Assembly (NCBI RefSeq): GCF_006335115.1
Contig: NZ_VDMJ01000002.1
Location: 118,557-182,556, forward strand
DNA from: Streptomyces sp. NP160
Lineage (GTDB): Bacteria > Actinomycetota > Actinomycetes > Actinomycetales > Quadrisphaeraceae
DNA: 64,000 bases
Direction: 5' to 3'
A model generated the notes under the pieces. It was not told the origin of the DNA and searched no databases. It saw only the letters and a program-made list of their open reading frames with translations. The translations under genes were made by a program, and so were the position numbers. This document shows positions 1 to 7,988 of the stretch, one piece after another; the first letter of the stretch is position 1; every line of letters begins with the position of its first letter.

Positions 1-2
1 TG

Positions 3-455
3 CACGGCTGGCTGGAGCTGTGGGGGCTGCCGCAGACGGGGTCGCAGCCGGTGATGGCCTGGATGGGGCACGACGCGTCCGGGGACGGCGGGCACGCCGG
101 TCACGACATGAGCTCGATGGACGGCATGGACGGCATGGACGGCATGGACGGCATGGACGGCACGGGCTCGGGCGCCGGGGTCAGCGGTGTCGACGCGATG
201 CCCGGCATGGCCACCGCCGAGCAGCTCGCCCAGCTGCAGGCGGCGCAGGGCACCGACGCCGAGCGGCTCTACCTGCAGCTGATGATCCCCCACCACGAGG
301 CCGGGGTGGAGATGGCCCGGGCCGCGCTGCAGCTGCTGCCCGAGACCGACACCGCTGAGCGCGAGCTGGCGCAGGCGGTCGTGTCGTCGCAGACGAGCGA
401 GCTCGCGGTGCTGCACAGCCTGCTCGACGCCCGCGGCGGCCCGCTGCCCGGCTGA
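3..455 (+). CDS. DUF305 family protein, C-terminal part (runs off left edge)
   Basis: The frame is open from the first bases of the window, so the 5' end is missing; about 150 residues are visible. The DUF305 signature is clear: a GLPQTG..MAWM stretch, then LYLQLMIPHHEAGVEMA and a second helix with SSQTSELAVL. DUF305 proteins are secreted or membrane-anchored four-helix (ferritin-like) proteins, often near copper genes; their biochemical role is not settled. Between the two halves lies a His/Met-rich linker with five exact Met-Asp-Gly units, a plausible metal-binding or length-variable spacer. Family call is firm, function is not. Confidence 0.85.
   Translation, partial: HGWLELWGLPQTGSQPVMAWMGHDASGDGGHAGHDMSSMDGMDGMDGMDGMDGTGSGAGVSGVDAMPGMATAEQLAQLQAAQGTDAERLYLQLMIPHHEAGVEMARAALQLLPETDTAERELAQAVVSSQTSELAVLHSLLDARGGPLPG
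117..161 (+). repeat. 9-bp in-frame tandem repeat, five copies
   Basis: Five consecutive copies of atggacggc encode (Met-Asp-Gly)5 inside the DUF305 gene. Because the unit is 9 bp, copy-number change would not break the frame. Confidence 0.9.
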
Positions 456-523
456 GGGCACGTCCTGTGGTCGTCGCCGCTGGAGGTGGGTGCGGCGGGC
501 TCGTGCGGTGGCAGGCTGCTGGG

Positions 524-1066
524 GTGGTCTCTCCGCAGGCGCTCAGCGAGGTGGACCGCCGGTGCGTGGCGGCGTGGGCGGCCGGGTGCGCCGAGCGCGT
601 GCTGCCCCTCTTCGAGGCCGAGGCCCCCGACGACGACCGCCCGCGCGACGGCGTCGCCCGGACCCGGGCGTACAGCCGGGGCGAGCTCGACACCGCGGGG
701 GAGATCAGGCGCCGGTTCGAGGCGGGACGCGCCGCGAGCGCCGTCCGGTCTCCGGCCGCGAAGGCAGCGGCGCACGCCGCGGGGCAGACCAGCGGTGTCG
801 CGCACATGGGGGCGCACGCGCTGGGCGCGGCTGCGTACGCCGCGAAGGCGGTGTCGCTGGCCGCTCCCGCTGAGGAGCGAACAGGGGCGCTCGCGCTGGA
901 GGTCGCCGCGCAGGTGGCCCTTCTCACGCCCGAGGTGCGGGCCGCGCTGCGGCAGCTGCCCGCGCTCGGCGAGGACTCCGCCGGTCCGCTCGGGCCGGGA
1001 CTGCTGAGCTCGGGCGTGCTCGCCGAGGTGGTCCGAGCCCTGCAGGTGGAGGTCGCCACCGGCTGA
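524..1066 (+). CDS. Imm5-like putative immunity protein
   Basis: 180 residues from GTG 524. A start at GTG 467 would add 19 low-complexity residues that do not look conserved. The all-helical, Ala-rich sequence has the recurring pattern of the Imm5-like 'putative immunity protein' family: DRRCVAAWAAGCAERVLPLF near the N-terminus, DDRP after it, and AHMGAHALGAAAYAAKA in the middle. The family was named from toxin-immunity gene neighbourhoods; most actinobacterial members have no proven partner. No polymorphic toxin gene is adjacent, so this is an orphan copy or serves another role. Confidence 0.6.
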   Translation: MVSPQALSEVDRRCVAAWAAGCAERVLPLFEAEAPDDDRPRDGVARTRAYSRGELDTAGEIRRRFEAGRAASAVRSPAAKAAAHAAGQTSGVAHMGAHALGAAAYAAKAVSLAAPAEERTGALALEVAAQVALLTPEVRAALRQLPALGEDSAGPLGPGLLSSGVLAEVVRALQVEVATG

Positions 1067-1207
1067 GCGCGGCCGTCGCGCGTGCGCAGCCCAGGGGCGA
1101 GATCGGCCCGTTCACGCCCCTGGAGTGCGCATGCGCCGTCGCCCCACCCGCGAGCGTCCCGCCGTGGGGGCGCGAACGGCGCGGGCGCCCGATCGGCGGC
1201 TGCGGCG

Positions 1208-2152
1208 GTGTCCACCGCGATCTCCGTGGCGCAGACTCGTCCGGTGGCAGCTTCCCCGTCCTCCCCAGGCCCGCGCCGGCGGCGTGGGCTCGTCGTCGCC
1301 ATCGCCGCCGCGGTGGCGGTGGTGCTCGTGGCAGCGGCGGCACTGGCCTACCGCGAGCTGCGGCAGCGCGGGGAGGACCGGGTCAGCGTCGGCGGTGTGC
1401 CGGTGGCCGGACCGCCGACGTCGTCGTCGCCCAGCGGCACCGCGGGCTGCGACGGCACGGCCCAGGGCGACCTGCGCTTCGACACCGAGATGACCGGCGC
1501 CGACGGCGAGGCGGTCCCGTACAGCGTGAGCCTGCCCGCCGACTACTACACCGCCTGCAAGAGCTACCCCGTGCTGTACGCGCTGCACGGGCGCGACCAG
1601 TCCAACGCCACCTTCCTGCCCGAGGCCGAGCGGCTGCGGGCGGCGGTGGAGGCGGGGGCGCTGCGCGACGTCGTCATCGTGACGCCGGACAGCAACAGGG
1701 ACGGCCGGTGGGAGGGCGTGTACGACACGCACTTCATCGACGACCTCATCCCCCACGTCGAGTCGACGTACCGCGTGGAGCCCGGTGCGGCGCAGCGGCT
1801 GCTGGTCGGCTGGTCGATGGGCGGGCACGGGGCGTTCCGGTTCGGGGTGGAGCACCCCGACGGCTTCGCCGCGGTGTGGTCGGTGGACGGCGCGATGAGC
1901 CGCGACCCGCAGTCGTACCTGGAGTTCCTGCCCGGGGTGGAGGCGACGGCCCCTCAGATCCACCTCACCGGCGGCGACCTCAACGGTGACCGCGTGGAGG
2001 CCGTGGTGGACCTCTTCTCCCAGCAGGGCGTCGACTTCCCGTACGAGCGCGAGCCGCTGGGCCACGACTTCAGGCTCTTCGTCGAGGCCGACCAGCAGGC
2101 CGGCTGGGAGCAGCTGCGCTGGCTGGACTCCCAGCTGGGCCGTCAGCTCTGA
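1208..2152 (+). CDS. Membrane-anchored alpha/beta-hydrolase esterase (antigen 85/esterase D type)
   Basis: 314 residues from GTG 1208; GTG 1226 is also possible, and the open frame back to 1082 encodes Arg/Ser-rich sequence that looks non-coding. A basic stretch (PRRRRG) precedes one hydrophobic helix near residues 27-48, so the protein is anchored or exported. The hydrolase domain shows YPVLYALHGRDQS, a nucleophile elbow GWSMGGHG, and a late GHDF histidine. This matches the esterase D/antigen 85 family of serine esterases acting outside the cell. Substrate cannot be read from sequence. It stands alone, convergent with the next gene. Confidence 0.75.
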   Translation: MSTAISVAQTRPVAASPSSPGPRRRRGLVVAIAAAVAVVLVAAAALAYRELRQRGEDRVSVGGVPVAGPPTSSSPSGTAGCDGTAQGDLRFDTEMTGADGEAVPYSVSLPADYYTACKSYPVLYALHGRDQSNATFLPEAERLRAAVEAGALRDVVIVTPDSNRDGRWEGVYDTHFIDDLIPHVESTYRVEPGAAQRLLVGWSMGGHGAFRFGVEHPDGFAAVWSVDGAMSRDPQSYLEFLPGVEATAPQIHLTGGDLNGDRVEAVVDLFSQQGVDFPYEREPLGHDFRLFVEADQQAGWEQLRWLDSQLGRQL

Positions 2153-2155
2153 GGT

Positions 2156-3289
2156 TCACGCCTGGCGCGCGGGGCGGGCGACCAGCAGGACGACGACGAC
2201 GCCCGCCACCGCGAGCACCCCGTACCCGGCGCTGATCTGCACCAGCGTCAAGGTCTCCGTGAGGCGGCCCGCCACGAGGCTCGGCACGGCGGCGCAGGTG
2301 TAGCTGGCCAGGAACACCGTGGACAGCACGCCGGCGCGGTCGGCGGGACCGGTGCGGGCCAGCAGCGCCCGCATGCCGCCGGTCTGCGCCGCGCCCTGGG
2401 CGACGCCCGCGGCCAGGCTGGCGGCGAGGAACGGGCCGGTGGCCGCGGCGGCGAGCGCGGTGAGGATCCCGGCCACGCACAGGAGGTAGACCAGCGCGCC
2501 CCAGCGCAGCGCGAGGTCGGCGCGGAAGCGGGCTGACAGCGGGCCGCCCACCACGGCCAGCACGGTGAAGGACGCGAAGACGGCGGCGGCCAGCAGCGCG
2601 GTGCTGGAGCCGAGCTGCTCCTCGGCGATGGTCGGGCCGAACGCCTGGTAGAAGCCGCCGAGCGACCAGGTGGCGAGGATGAAGCCGACCACCGCCCCCA
2701 GCTGCCGGCCCGCCCCCGCGGGGACGGTGATGCGCGGGCGCAGCGAGCCCAGCGCCGCGCGGAGCGAGGTGGGCGCTGACGTCTCCGGTCCGAGCGCCAC
2801 GCCGACGGCCACCACCACGAGCAGCGCCAGCACGGTGCTGTAGCTGAGCAGGTGCGGGGCGGGGGCGGTGTCGACGAGCACCCCCGTCAGCAGCGCGCCC
2901 AGCGGGATGCCGAGCGTCGGCGCGGCGCTCGTCACCACGGCCGCCAGCCACCGGCGGCGCTCCGGAGCGGTGTCGACGACGAGCGCTCCGAGGGCGCTGG
3001 ACGCCAGCCCGGTGGCCAGGCCCTGCAGGAGCCGCCCCACCGCCAGCGGCGCCACCCCGTCGACCCCGAGCAGGACGACGAGGCCCAGCGCGGTGCTGAC
3101 CAGCGCCGCCACGCCGACGCTCCTGCGGCCGAGGTGGTCGGACAGCCGGCCGAGCACCAGCAGGGACACCGCCGCCGCGGCGAGGTAGGCGGCGGTGACC
3201 ACCGTGAGGTCGGCCGTGGTCAGCCCGTCCTCGGCGCGGTAGAGGTTGTAGAGCGGGATCGGGGTGCCCGCGGAGACGAAGCTGAGCAC
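2156..3289 (-). CDS. MFS transporter, 12-TM drug-efflux type
   Basis: 377 residues from GTG 3289. The A-motif GRLSDHLGRR lies between the second and third helices, followed by VGRLLQGLATG, both classical for major facilitator drug:H+ antiporters. Helices alternate with short basic loops to the C-terminus. Homologous proteins usually start about 15-20 residues earlier; the frame stays open upstream and reads as the rest of helix 1 (FAVASAALVLSFVSAG), but no in-frame ATG, GTG or TTG is seen there. Either a CTG at 3343 is used or the N-terminus is shortened. Substrate unknown. Confidence 0.8.
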   Translation of the reverse strand: MLSFVSAGTPIPLYNLYRAEDGLTTADLTVVTAAYLAAAAVSLLVLGRLSDHLGRRSVGVAALVSTALGLVVLLGVDGVAPLAVGRLLQGLATGLASSALGALVVDTAPERRRWLAAVVTSAAPTLGIPLGALLTGVLVDTAPAPHLLSYSTVLALLVVVAVGVALGPETSAPTSLRAALGSLRPRITVPAGAGRQLGAVVGFILATWSLGGFYQAFGPTIAEEQLGSSTALLAAAVFASFTVLAVVGGPLSARFRADLALRWGALVYLLCVAGILTALAAAATGPFLAASLAAGVAQGAAQTGGMRALLARTGPADRAGVLSTVFLASYTCAAVPSLVAGRLTETLTLVQISAGYGVLAVAGVVVVLLVARPARQA

Positions 3290-3424
3290 GAGCGCCGCTG
3301 AGGCGACGGCGAAGCCTGCTGGGCGCGGGCGGGTGGTGTTCAGCGGTGGTCCCCGAGGTCGCGGTGGCGGGACCAGCAGCCTCGCACCCCCGCAGCTCCC
3401 CCGCCCGCGGTCAGGGGCCTCAGC

Positions 3425-3458
3425 GACCTGGCGGTGCGGCCAGACCTGGCGGTGCGGC
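3425..3458. repeat. Two direct copies of a 16-bp unit
   Basis: gacctggcggtgcggc occurs at 3425-3440 and again at 3443-3458, just beyond the stop of the 3461-3820 gene. It is non-coding and may be part of a transcript end. Confidence 0.6.
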
Positions 3459-3460
3459 GG

Positions 3461-3820
3461 TCACGGGCGGCGTGGGCGAGACGCGACGAGGAGCGCGAGG
3501 CCGATGGCCAGGTAGAGGCTCCCGAAGACCCAGCCGAGCGCGGCGAGCATCCCCGGGTCCACCACGCTCCCGGCGAGGACCACCGCCCCCAGCACCGCCA
3601 CGGCGGCGAAGGCCCAGCGGTGCCCGAGGCCCACGCACACGGCCACTCCCAGGACGACGACGTGCGCGGCGACCCACACCGGACGCATGCCGAACGACCC
3701 GACCACCAGGGCCAGGACGGTCCACAGCACGGGGAGGGCCACCGTGCCGGCGGCGGTCCAGCGCCACCCTCCGCGCGGACGCCGCGCCGACACCGGCTTC
3801 GCATGATCCACAGCGGTCAT
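3461..3820 (-). CDS. Small integral membrane protein, 4 predicted TM helices
   Basis: 119 residues from ATG 3820. After a short basic N-terminus (RRPRGGWRW) there are about four hydrophobic segments: AGTVALPVLWTVLALVVG, VWVAAHVVVLGVAVCVG, WAFAAVAVLGAVVLAG and LGWVFGSLYLAIGLALLVA. The basic tail and loop pattern fit a cytoplasmic N-terminus. I recognise no family. It is divergent from the ECF sigma factor at 3951 and could share its control region, but nothing in sequence proves a functional link. Confidence 0.65.
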   Translation of the reverse strand: MTAVDHAKPVSARRPRGGWRWTAAGTVALPVLWTVLALVVGSFGMRPVWVAAHVVVLGVAVCVGLGHRWAFAAVAVLGAVVLAGSVVDPGMLAALGWVFGSLYLAIGLALLVASRPRRP

Positions 3821-3950
3821 GGCTGAGGGTGGCGCACCGCAGCGGTCCCGCGCCAGCGCGCCGCGCCAGCCGTCGTCGTCGTGCAACCTCAGGAGGGGTG
3901 CGGCGCGTACTCCTGCTGTGACGCTGCTGCACGGAGTCCGAGGAGGTGCT

Positions 3951-4472
3951 GTGGCCGGCGAGCTGGAGGCGTCCTTCGACGCGTTCGCCACCGCCGCTGC
4001 ACCCCGCCTGCGGCGCCTGGCGCGGACGTGGTGCCGTGACGCGCACCGCGCCGACGACCTCGTCCAGGAGGCGCTCGAGCGCCTGTGGTCGGCGTGGCCG
4101 CGGGTGCGCGCCGACGGCAACCCGGCCGCCTACGCCCGCACCACGCTGGTGCGGGTGCTCGTCTCGGACGCCCGGAGGCCGTGGCGGCGCCTGGAGGTGG
4201 TGCAGGACCTGCTGCCCGACCGCTCGCCGCCGGGTCCTCCCGTGAGCGAGGGGGAGGACGGCCGCGTGCTGGAGGCCGTGCGGTCCCTGCCGCCCCGACA
4301 GCGAGCGGTGGTCCTGCTGCGCTACGCCGAGGACCAGTCCGTCGCCCAGGTCGCCGAGGCCCTCGGCTGCAGCGAGGGCACCGTCAAGAGCCAGGCCTCC
4401 CGCGCGCTCGGCACGCTGCGGGCCCGCCTCGGCGCCACCCGTCCCACGAGCAGCGAGGAGGCGGTCCTGTGA
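3951..4472 (+). CDS. ECF sigma factor, SigE family
   Basis: 173 residues from GTG 3951, chosen because AGGAGG ends 4 bases upstream and the length matches the family; GTG 3918 is the alternative. Region 2 contains LRRLARTWCRDAHRADDLVQEALERLW, region 4 contains LPPRQRAVVLLRYAEDQSVAQVAEALGCSEGTVKS, the usual helix-turn-helix for -35 recognition. It should direct RNA polymerase to a small regulon, probably including its own promoter. Its stop overlaps the GTG of the next gene (GTGA), so the sigma factor and its membrane partner are made together. Confidence 0.9.
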   Translation: MAGELEASFDAFATAAAPRLRRLARTWCRDAHRADDLVQEALERLWSAWPRVRADGNPAAYARTTLVRVLVSDARRPWRRLEVVQDLLPDRSPPGPPVSEGEDGRVLEAVRSLPPRQRAVVLLRYAEDQSVAQVAEALGCSEGTVKSQASRALGTLRARLGATRPTSSEEAVL

Positions 4473-5560
4473 CCACCGACGACCACGTCCCGCCCGACCA
4501 GCCCGTCCAGGACCTCGACGGCGACGACGACGACGGGCGGGGCACCGGCTCGCGCGCGGCTGCGCCGTCGTCGTCCTTCGAGGCGGGGCTGCAGGCGGCG
4601 CTGCAGGGCGTGGACGGCGAGACCGGGGCCCGTCCGCTCGACCTGGAGGCCGTGCGGCGCCGTGGGGCGCGGCGCCGGCCCGCGCGCGTGCCGAGCTCGC
4701 CGCGGGTGCCCGTGCTGGCCGGCGTCATCGCCGCGGCGTGCGCCGCGGGGATCGTCGCGGTGACGGTGAGCGCGCTGCCGCCGGCCCAGCAGGTCGGTGG
4801 CCCATCCCTCGGGGGCGTGCAGCCGACGGCCGCGCCGACTCCCACGGCAGAACCCACTCCCACGGCAGGGCCGCCGCCGGCGGAGCCCACCGACAGCGCC
4901 ACGCCCGTCCCGACCAGCACGGCCGCACTGGGCACGGACCCGGGACGACCGGCGCCGACCGTCGTGCCGCTGGCACCGGGCGAGACCTTCCCGGCGCGCG
5001 ACACCCCGGGGTGGAACGCCTTCGCGGTGGCCTACGAGATCCCCGACGTCGCCACGGCGGCCGCGACCTCCGCGGCGCTGCCCGCCGGGGTACGGCTGGG
5101 CATGGACCTCGGGCAGTACCGGCTCGAGCCGACGGTCCCCGGGCAGGCCTGCGGGTCCGACGACGACGCGGTCGCCGGACGGCAGTGGAGCTGGGCGGAG
5201 GACCCGCAGTCGAACGACGTCGACCAGGTGAGCGTCGACCTGGTGGTCACCGGGTGGCCGACCGGCAGCGGCGCCCGCGCGTTCCGGGACGCGGTGGACG
5301 ACACAGGCGCCTGCCGGTGGACGAGCGACCCCATCTCTCCGGCGGCGGTGAGCGTGACCGGTGCGGACGACGCCTGGGTCGCCTCCTTCGCTGACAACGG
5401 CCTGGACCTCACCCGCGGCGCTGCGCGGGTCGGAGACCTGGTGGTGGGCGTGGAGGTGTGGAACCCGCCCAGCGGCAGCACAGGGGAGGTGCAGCGGCTC
5501 CTGGCCGCCGTCACCGCGGAGCTGGCAGCCTCCGGCCTGCCCGCCGCCGCCAACCGCTGA
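4469..5560 (+). CDS. Membrane-anchored probable anti-sigma/regulatory partner of the ECF factor
   Basis: 363 residues from GTG 4469, overlapping the sigma-factor stop by 4 bp. An acidic cytoplasmic N-terminus of about 70 residues is followed by a basic patch (RRRGARRRPAR), one TM helix (VLAGVIAAACAAGIVAVTV), a Thr/Pro-rich linker with repeated PTPTAEP-like units, and an extracytoplasmic globular domain with paired cysteines. This layout is typical of the second gene in SigE-type ECF operons, where the product holds or releases sigma in response to an envelope signal. There is no zinc HxxxCxxC anti-sigma motif, so the mechanism is open. Confidence 0.65.
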   Translation: MTTDDHVPPDQPVQDLDGDDDDGRGTGSRAAAPSSSFEAGLQAALQGVDGETGARPLDLEAVRRRGARRRPARVPSSPRVPVLAGVIAAACAAGIVAVTVSALPPAQQVGGPSLGGVQPTAAPTPTAEPTPTAGPPPAEPTDSATPVPTSTAALGTDPGRPAPTVVPLAPGETFPARDTPGWNAFAVAYEIPDVATAAATSAALPAGVRLGMDLGQYRLEPTVPGQACGSDDDAVAGRQWSWAEDPQSNDVDQVSVDLVVTGWPTGSGARAFRDAVDDTGACRWTSDPISPAAVSVTGADDAWVASFADNGLDLTRGAARVGDLVVGVEVWNPPSGSTGEVQRLLAAVTAELAASGLPAAANR

Positions 5561-5576
5561 GCCCCCCGGCGGTCCT

Positions 5577-5619
5577 GCAGAAGACCCGCGTCCGGGCGCT
5601 ACCGGTGCGGGTCTCCTGC
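5577..5619 (+). terminator. Hairpin after the sigma/partner operon
   Basis: gcagaagacccgc and gcgggtctcctgc form a 13-bp stem with one mismatch around a 17-base GC-rich loop, 17 bp after the stop codon. There is no U-tract, as usual in high-GC actinomycetes. Confidence 0.5.
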
Positions 5620-5663
5620 ATGATCGACAGCACTGGTGCCCAGCGCCCGGCAGACTCCTGCGC

Positions 5664-6161
5664 GTGGTCGTCCTGCGCACGCAGCTCCTCGAAGACCTGC
5701 CGCTGCTCAACGGCGGCGCGAGCCCCTTCGACGACTTCGGCCCGTCCCAGCCCCGGACCGTGCCCGCGGGGTGCGACCTCGAGGAGCACGGCGCGCTCAC
5801 GGTCACCACGGACGACGGCGAGGTCGCCGGTGAGGTGAGCTGGCACTGGCAGCCCCGGCGGTGGGGGCCGAACCTCGGCTCGAGCTGCCCGATGATCGGC
5901 ATCTGGCTCCGCCCGTCGCACCGCAGCCGTGGGCTGGGCACCGTGGCGCAGCGGCAGCTGGTGGAGCTGCTCTTCGCGCACACCACGGCGCACCGGGTCG
6001 AGGCGCACACCGACGTGGAGAACCTCGCCGAGCAGCGCAGCCTCGAGAAGGCCGGTCTGCTGCGCGAGGGCGTCGTGCGCGGTGGGCAGTGGCGCGACGG
6101 CGGGTACCGCGACGGCGTCCTCTACGCGGTGCTGCGCACCGACCTGGCACCCGTCAGCTGA
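5664..6161 (+). CDS. GNAT family N-acetyltransferase (RimJ/RimL type)
   Basis: 165 residues from GTG 5664. The sequence has the RimJ-like order: an LRTQLLEDLPLL N-terminus, a WHWQPRRWGPN strand, IGIWLRPSHRSRGLGTVAQRQLVELLF (the acetyl-CoA-binding motif A), then VEAHTDVENLAEQRSLEKAGLLREGVVR. These enzymes acetylate protein N-termini or small amines using acetyl-CoA. The neighbours are resistance-like kinases, so a small-molecule substrate is possible, but that is inference. Its stop overlaps the convergent gene by 8 bp. Confidence 0.85.
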   Translation: MVVLRTQLLEDLPLLNGGASPFDDFGPSQPRTVPAGCDLEEHGALTVTTDDGEVAGEVSWHWQPRRWGPNLGSSCPMIGIWLRPSHRSRGLGTVAQRQLVELLFAHTTAHRVEAHTDVENLAEQRSLEKAGLLREGVVRGGQWRDGGYRDGVLYAVLRTDLAPVS

Positions 6162-7056
6162 AGACGTCGAGGAGGCGGCGGCAGCGCGGCGGGTCCTCCG
6201 TGAGGCCGTGCCGCAGGCCCCACACGAGGTAGGACGCCGCTCGCACCAGCACCCAATCGCGGGCGCGCTCGCGCGGCACGTCCGCGACGTCGACGAAGCG
6301 GTCGAAGAGCGCCACCACCTCGCCGTCGTCGGCCTCGTCCAGGCGGCTCCAGAGCACCCGGCCGAGGTCGTGCTCGAGGTCCCCGCGCAGGAGCAGCGGG
6401 TCGACCACGAGCCACGGCGCGCGGCGCGCGCGCAGCACCTGCTCGGGGTGGAGGTCACCGTCGACGGCGAGGTCGGGGCACGGCGCCGCGGCTCTGGCCC
6501 GTGCCGCGCGCATCACCGCGTCCAGCTGGACGCGCGAGACGGGACGGCGCAGCGCCTCCCCGTCGGTCTCGAAGGACGCGGCGAGCTCAGCGGCAGCTGA
6601 GGCGGTGCTCGGGACGTCGTCGACCAGGTCCGCCGGGACGGGCACCGCGAGCGCCACGGCCAGCTCCGCCAGCACCTCGACGGCGTGCACCAGCGGCACG
6701 TCGGCCAGCGTCGCACTGCCGTCCAGCCGTTCGAGCAGGAGGGCCCGGTGGTCGTCGTCGACGTCGTGGAGGAGCACCGCGCCGCGCCCGGCCCACAGCC
6801 GCAGCGCGCGAGCCGGGGTGGTGACGTCGTCGCCCGGCGGGGCGAGGCGCAGCGCCAGCGGCTCCTGCGGCCGGGACGCCGCGACGACGGGCACGACGAG
6901 CGCGTTGGAGCCGTGCCACGGCGATCCGTCGACCACGAGACCCAAGCGGCGGCACTGGTCGGTGACCAGACCGGGCAGCTCCTCCACCCAGGCCCGGCCG
7001 GCGCGGTCGTGCCGCCACCGTGGCGCGCGCGCGAACGCCTCCGGCACGTCGACCAC
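6154..7056 (-). CDS. Aminoglycoside/hydroxyurea phosphotransferase-family kinase
   Basis: 300 residues. The fold matches the APH(6)/hydroxyurea-resistance kinase family: N-terminal RWRHDRAGRAWVEELPGLV, a hinge-like ALLLERLDG, then the catalytic DGDLHPEQVL and the metal-binding VVDPLLL...DLGRVLW. The catalytic loop starts with Asp instead of His (DGDLH), which this family tolerates. Members phosphorylate streptomycin-like drugs, hydroxyurea or unknown metabolites with ATP. The protein at 16587-17537 is a paralogue. Actual drug resistance cannot be read from sequence. Confidence 0.75.
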   Translation of the reverse strand: MVDVPEAFARAPRWRHDRAGRAWVEELPGLVTDQCRRLGLVVDGSPWHGSNALVVPVVAASRPQEPLALRLAPPGDDVTTPARALRLWAGRGAVLLHDVDDDHRALLLERLDGSATLADVPLVHAVEVLAELAVALAVPVPADLVDDVPSTASAAAELAASFETDGEALRRPVSRVQLDAVMRAARARAAAPCPDLAVDGDLHPEQVLRARRAPWLVVDPLLLRGDLEHDLGRVLWSRLDEADDGEVVALFDRFVDVADVPRERARDWVLVRAASYLVWGLRHGLTEDPPRCRRLLDVFS

Positions 7057-7111
7057 ACGACCAGGGTAGGGGCGTTGACGTCAGGGTGGCCTGACGGGCA
7101 GGCTGCTGGGC

Positions 7112-7507
7112 ATGAGCACCCCGGGCACCCTCGAGCGCGAGCACACGCTGCTCACCGCGGCCGCGCGCTACGACGCGCTGCGGCGCCAGGAGATCGCCGA
7201 CTCCGCCGGCGTCGACACCGCCGTCGGGGACCCGAGCAGCGCCCTGGAGCTGCTGGCGCTCAGCGAGGTGCTGGTCCGCAAGGCCGGGTACGGCCGCCAG
7301 CTCACCATCCGCACCGCGCGGGCCGCCGGAGCGAGCTGGGCGCAGATCGGGCAGGCGCTCGGCATCAGCAAGCAGTCGGCGTGGGAGGGCCACCAGCGCT
7401 GGATCGACGAGCAGGTCCGCCAGCACGCCGCCGTCGACCACGAGGGCATGGACGACGACGAGGCCGCCGCCGCGCGCGAGCTCGCGGGGCGGAGCAGCGA
7501 CCAGTGA
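7112..7507 (+). CDS. Helix-turn-helix protein coupled to arr
   Basis: 131 residues from ATG 7112. After an N-terminal helical region (LLALSEVLVRKAGYGRQLTIRTAR) there is a clear helix-turn-helix: GASWAQIGQALGISKQSAWEGHQRW, resembling the sigma-region-4/Trp-repressor-like HTH of many small actinobacterial proteins. The tail is acidic. Its stop overlaps the GTG of arr (GTGA), so the two are co-translated, and it may regulate or simply accompany the resistance gene. I see no clear operator upstream. Confidence 0.65.
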   Translation: MSTPGTLEREHTLLTAAARYDALRRQEIADSAGVDTAVGDPSSALELLALSEVLVRKAGYGRQLTIRTARAAGASWAQIGQALGISKQSAWEGHQRWIDEQVRQHAAVDHEGMDDDEAAAARELAGRSSDQ

Positions 7508-7971
7508 GCGCCGACGACGCCGCGCCCCGGCCACGGGTGCGGGTGACGATCGAGCACCACGCCCAGGTGACGGGGCCCTTCTTCCACGGCACCCGCGCGG
7601 CGCTCGCCGTCGGCGACGAGCTGGTGCCCGGCCACCGGTCGGCCTTCCGCGAGCGCGCGCTGCGGCACGTCTACTTCACCACCAGGGAGGAGACGGCGGC
7701 CTGGGGCGCTGAGCTGTCGGCCGCGCTCTCGGGCGAGCAGGGCCGCGGGCACGTGTACGTGGTCGAGCCGCTCGGCCCGTTCGAGGACGACCCGAACGTC
7801 ACCGACAAGAAGTTCCCGGGCAACCCCACGGAGTCCTACCGCACCCTGCACCCGCTGCGCGTGGTCGGCGAGGTGCAGGACTGGGTGGGCCACTCCCCCG
7901 AGGTGGTGCAGGGCATGCTCGACGGGCTGGCGCGCCTGCGCGAGAACGGCCTGGACGTCATCGAGGACTGA
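7504..7971 (+). CDS. arr: NAD+--rifampin ADP-ribosyltransferase (Arr)
   Basis: 155 residues from GTG 7504. Arr enzymes inactivate rifamycins by transferring ADP-ribose from NAD+ to the C23 hydroxyl. The family signature is almost complete: FFHGTRAALAVGDELVPG, HVYFTTREETAAWGAEL, GHVYVVEPLGPFEDDPNVTD, KKFPGNPTESYRT, PLRVVGEVQDW and GHSPEVVQ. The catalytic His-Tyr-Asp type residues lie in these blocks. Length is slightly over the usual 140 because of a short N-terminal extension. Chromosomal arr genes are common in environmental actinomycetes and can confer intrinsic resistance. Confidence 0.93.
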   Translation: MSADDAAPRPRVRVTIEHHAQVTGPFFHGTRAALAVGDELVPGHRSAFRERALRHVYFTTREETAAWGAELSAALSGEQGRGHVYVVEPLGPFEDDPNVTDKKFPGNPTESYRTLHPLRVVGEVQDWVGHSPEVVQGMLDGLARLRENGLDVIED

Positions 7972-7988
7972 CCCCGAGACTGCCGCGC

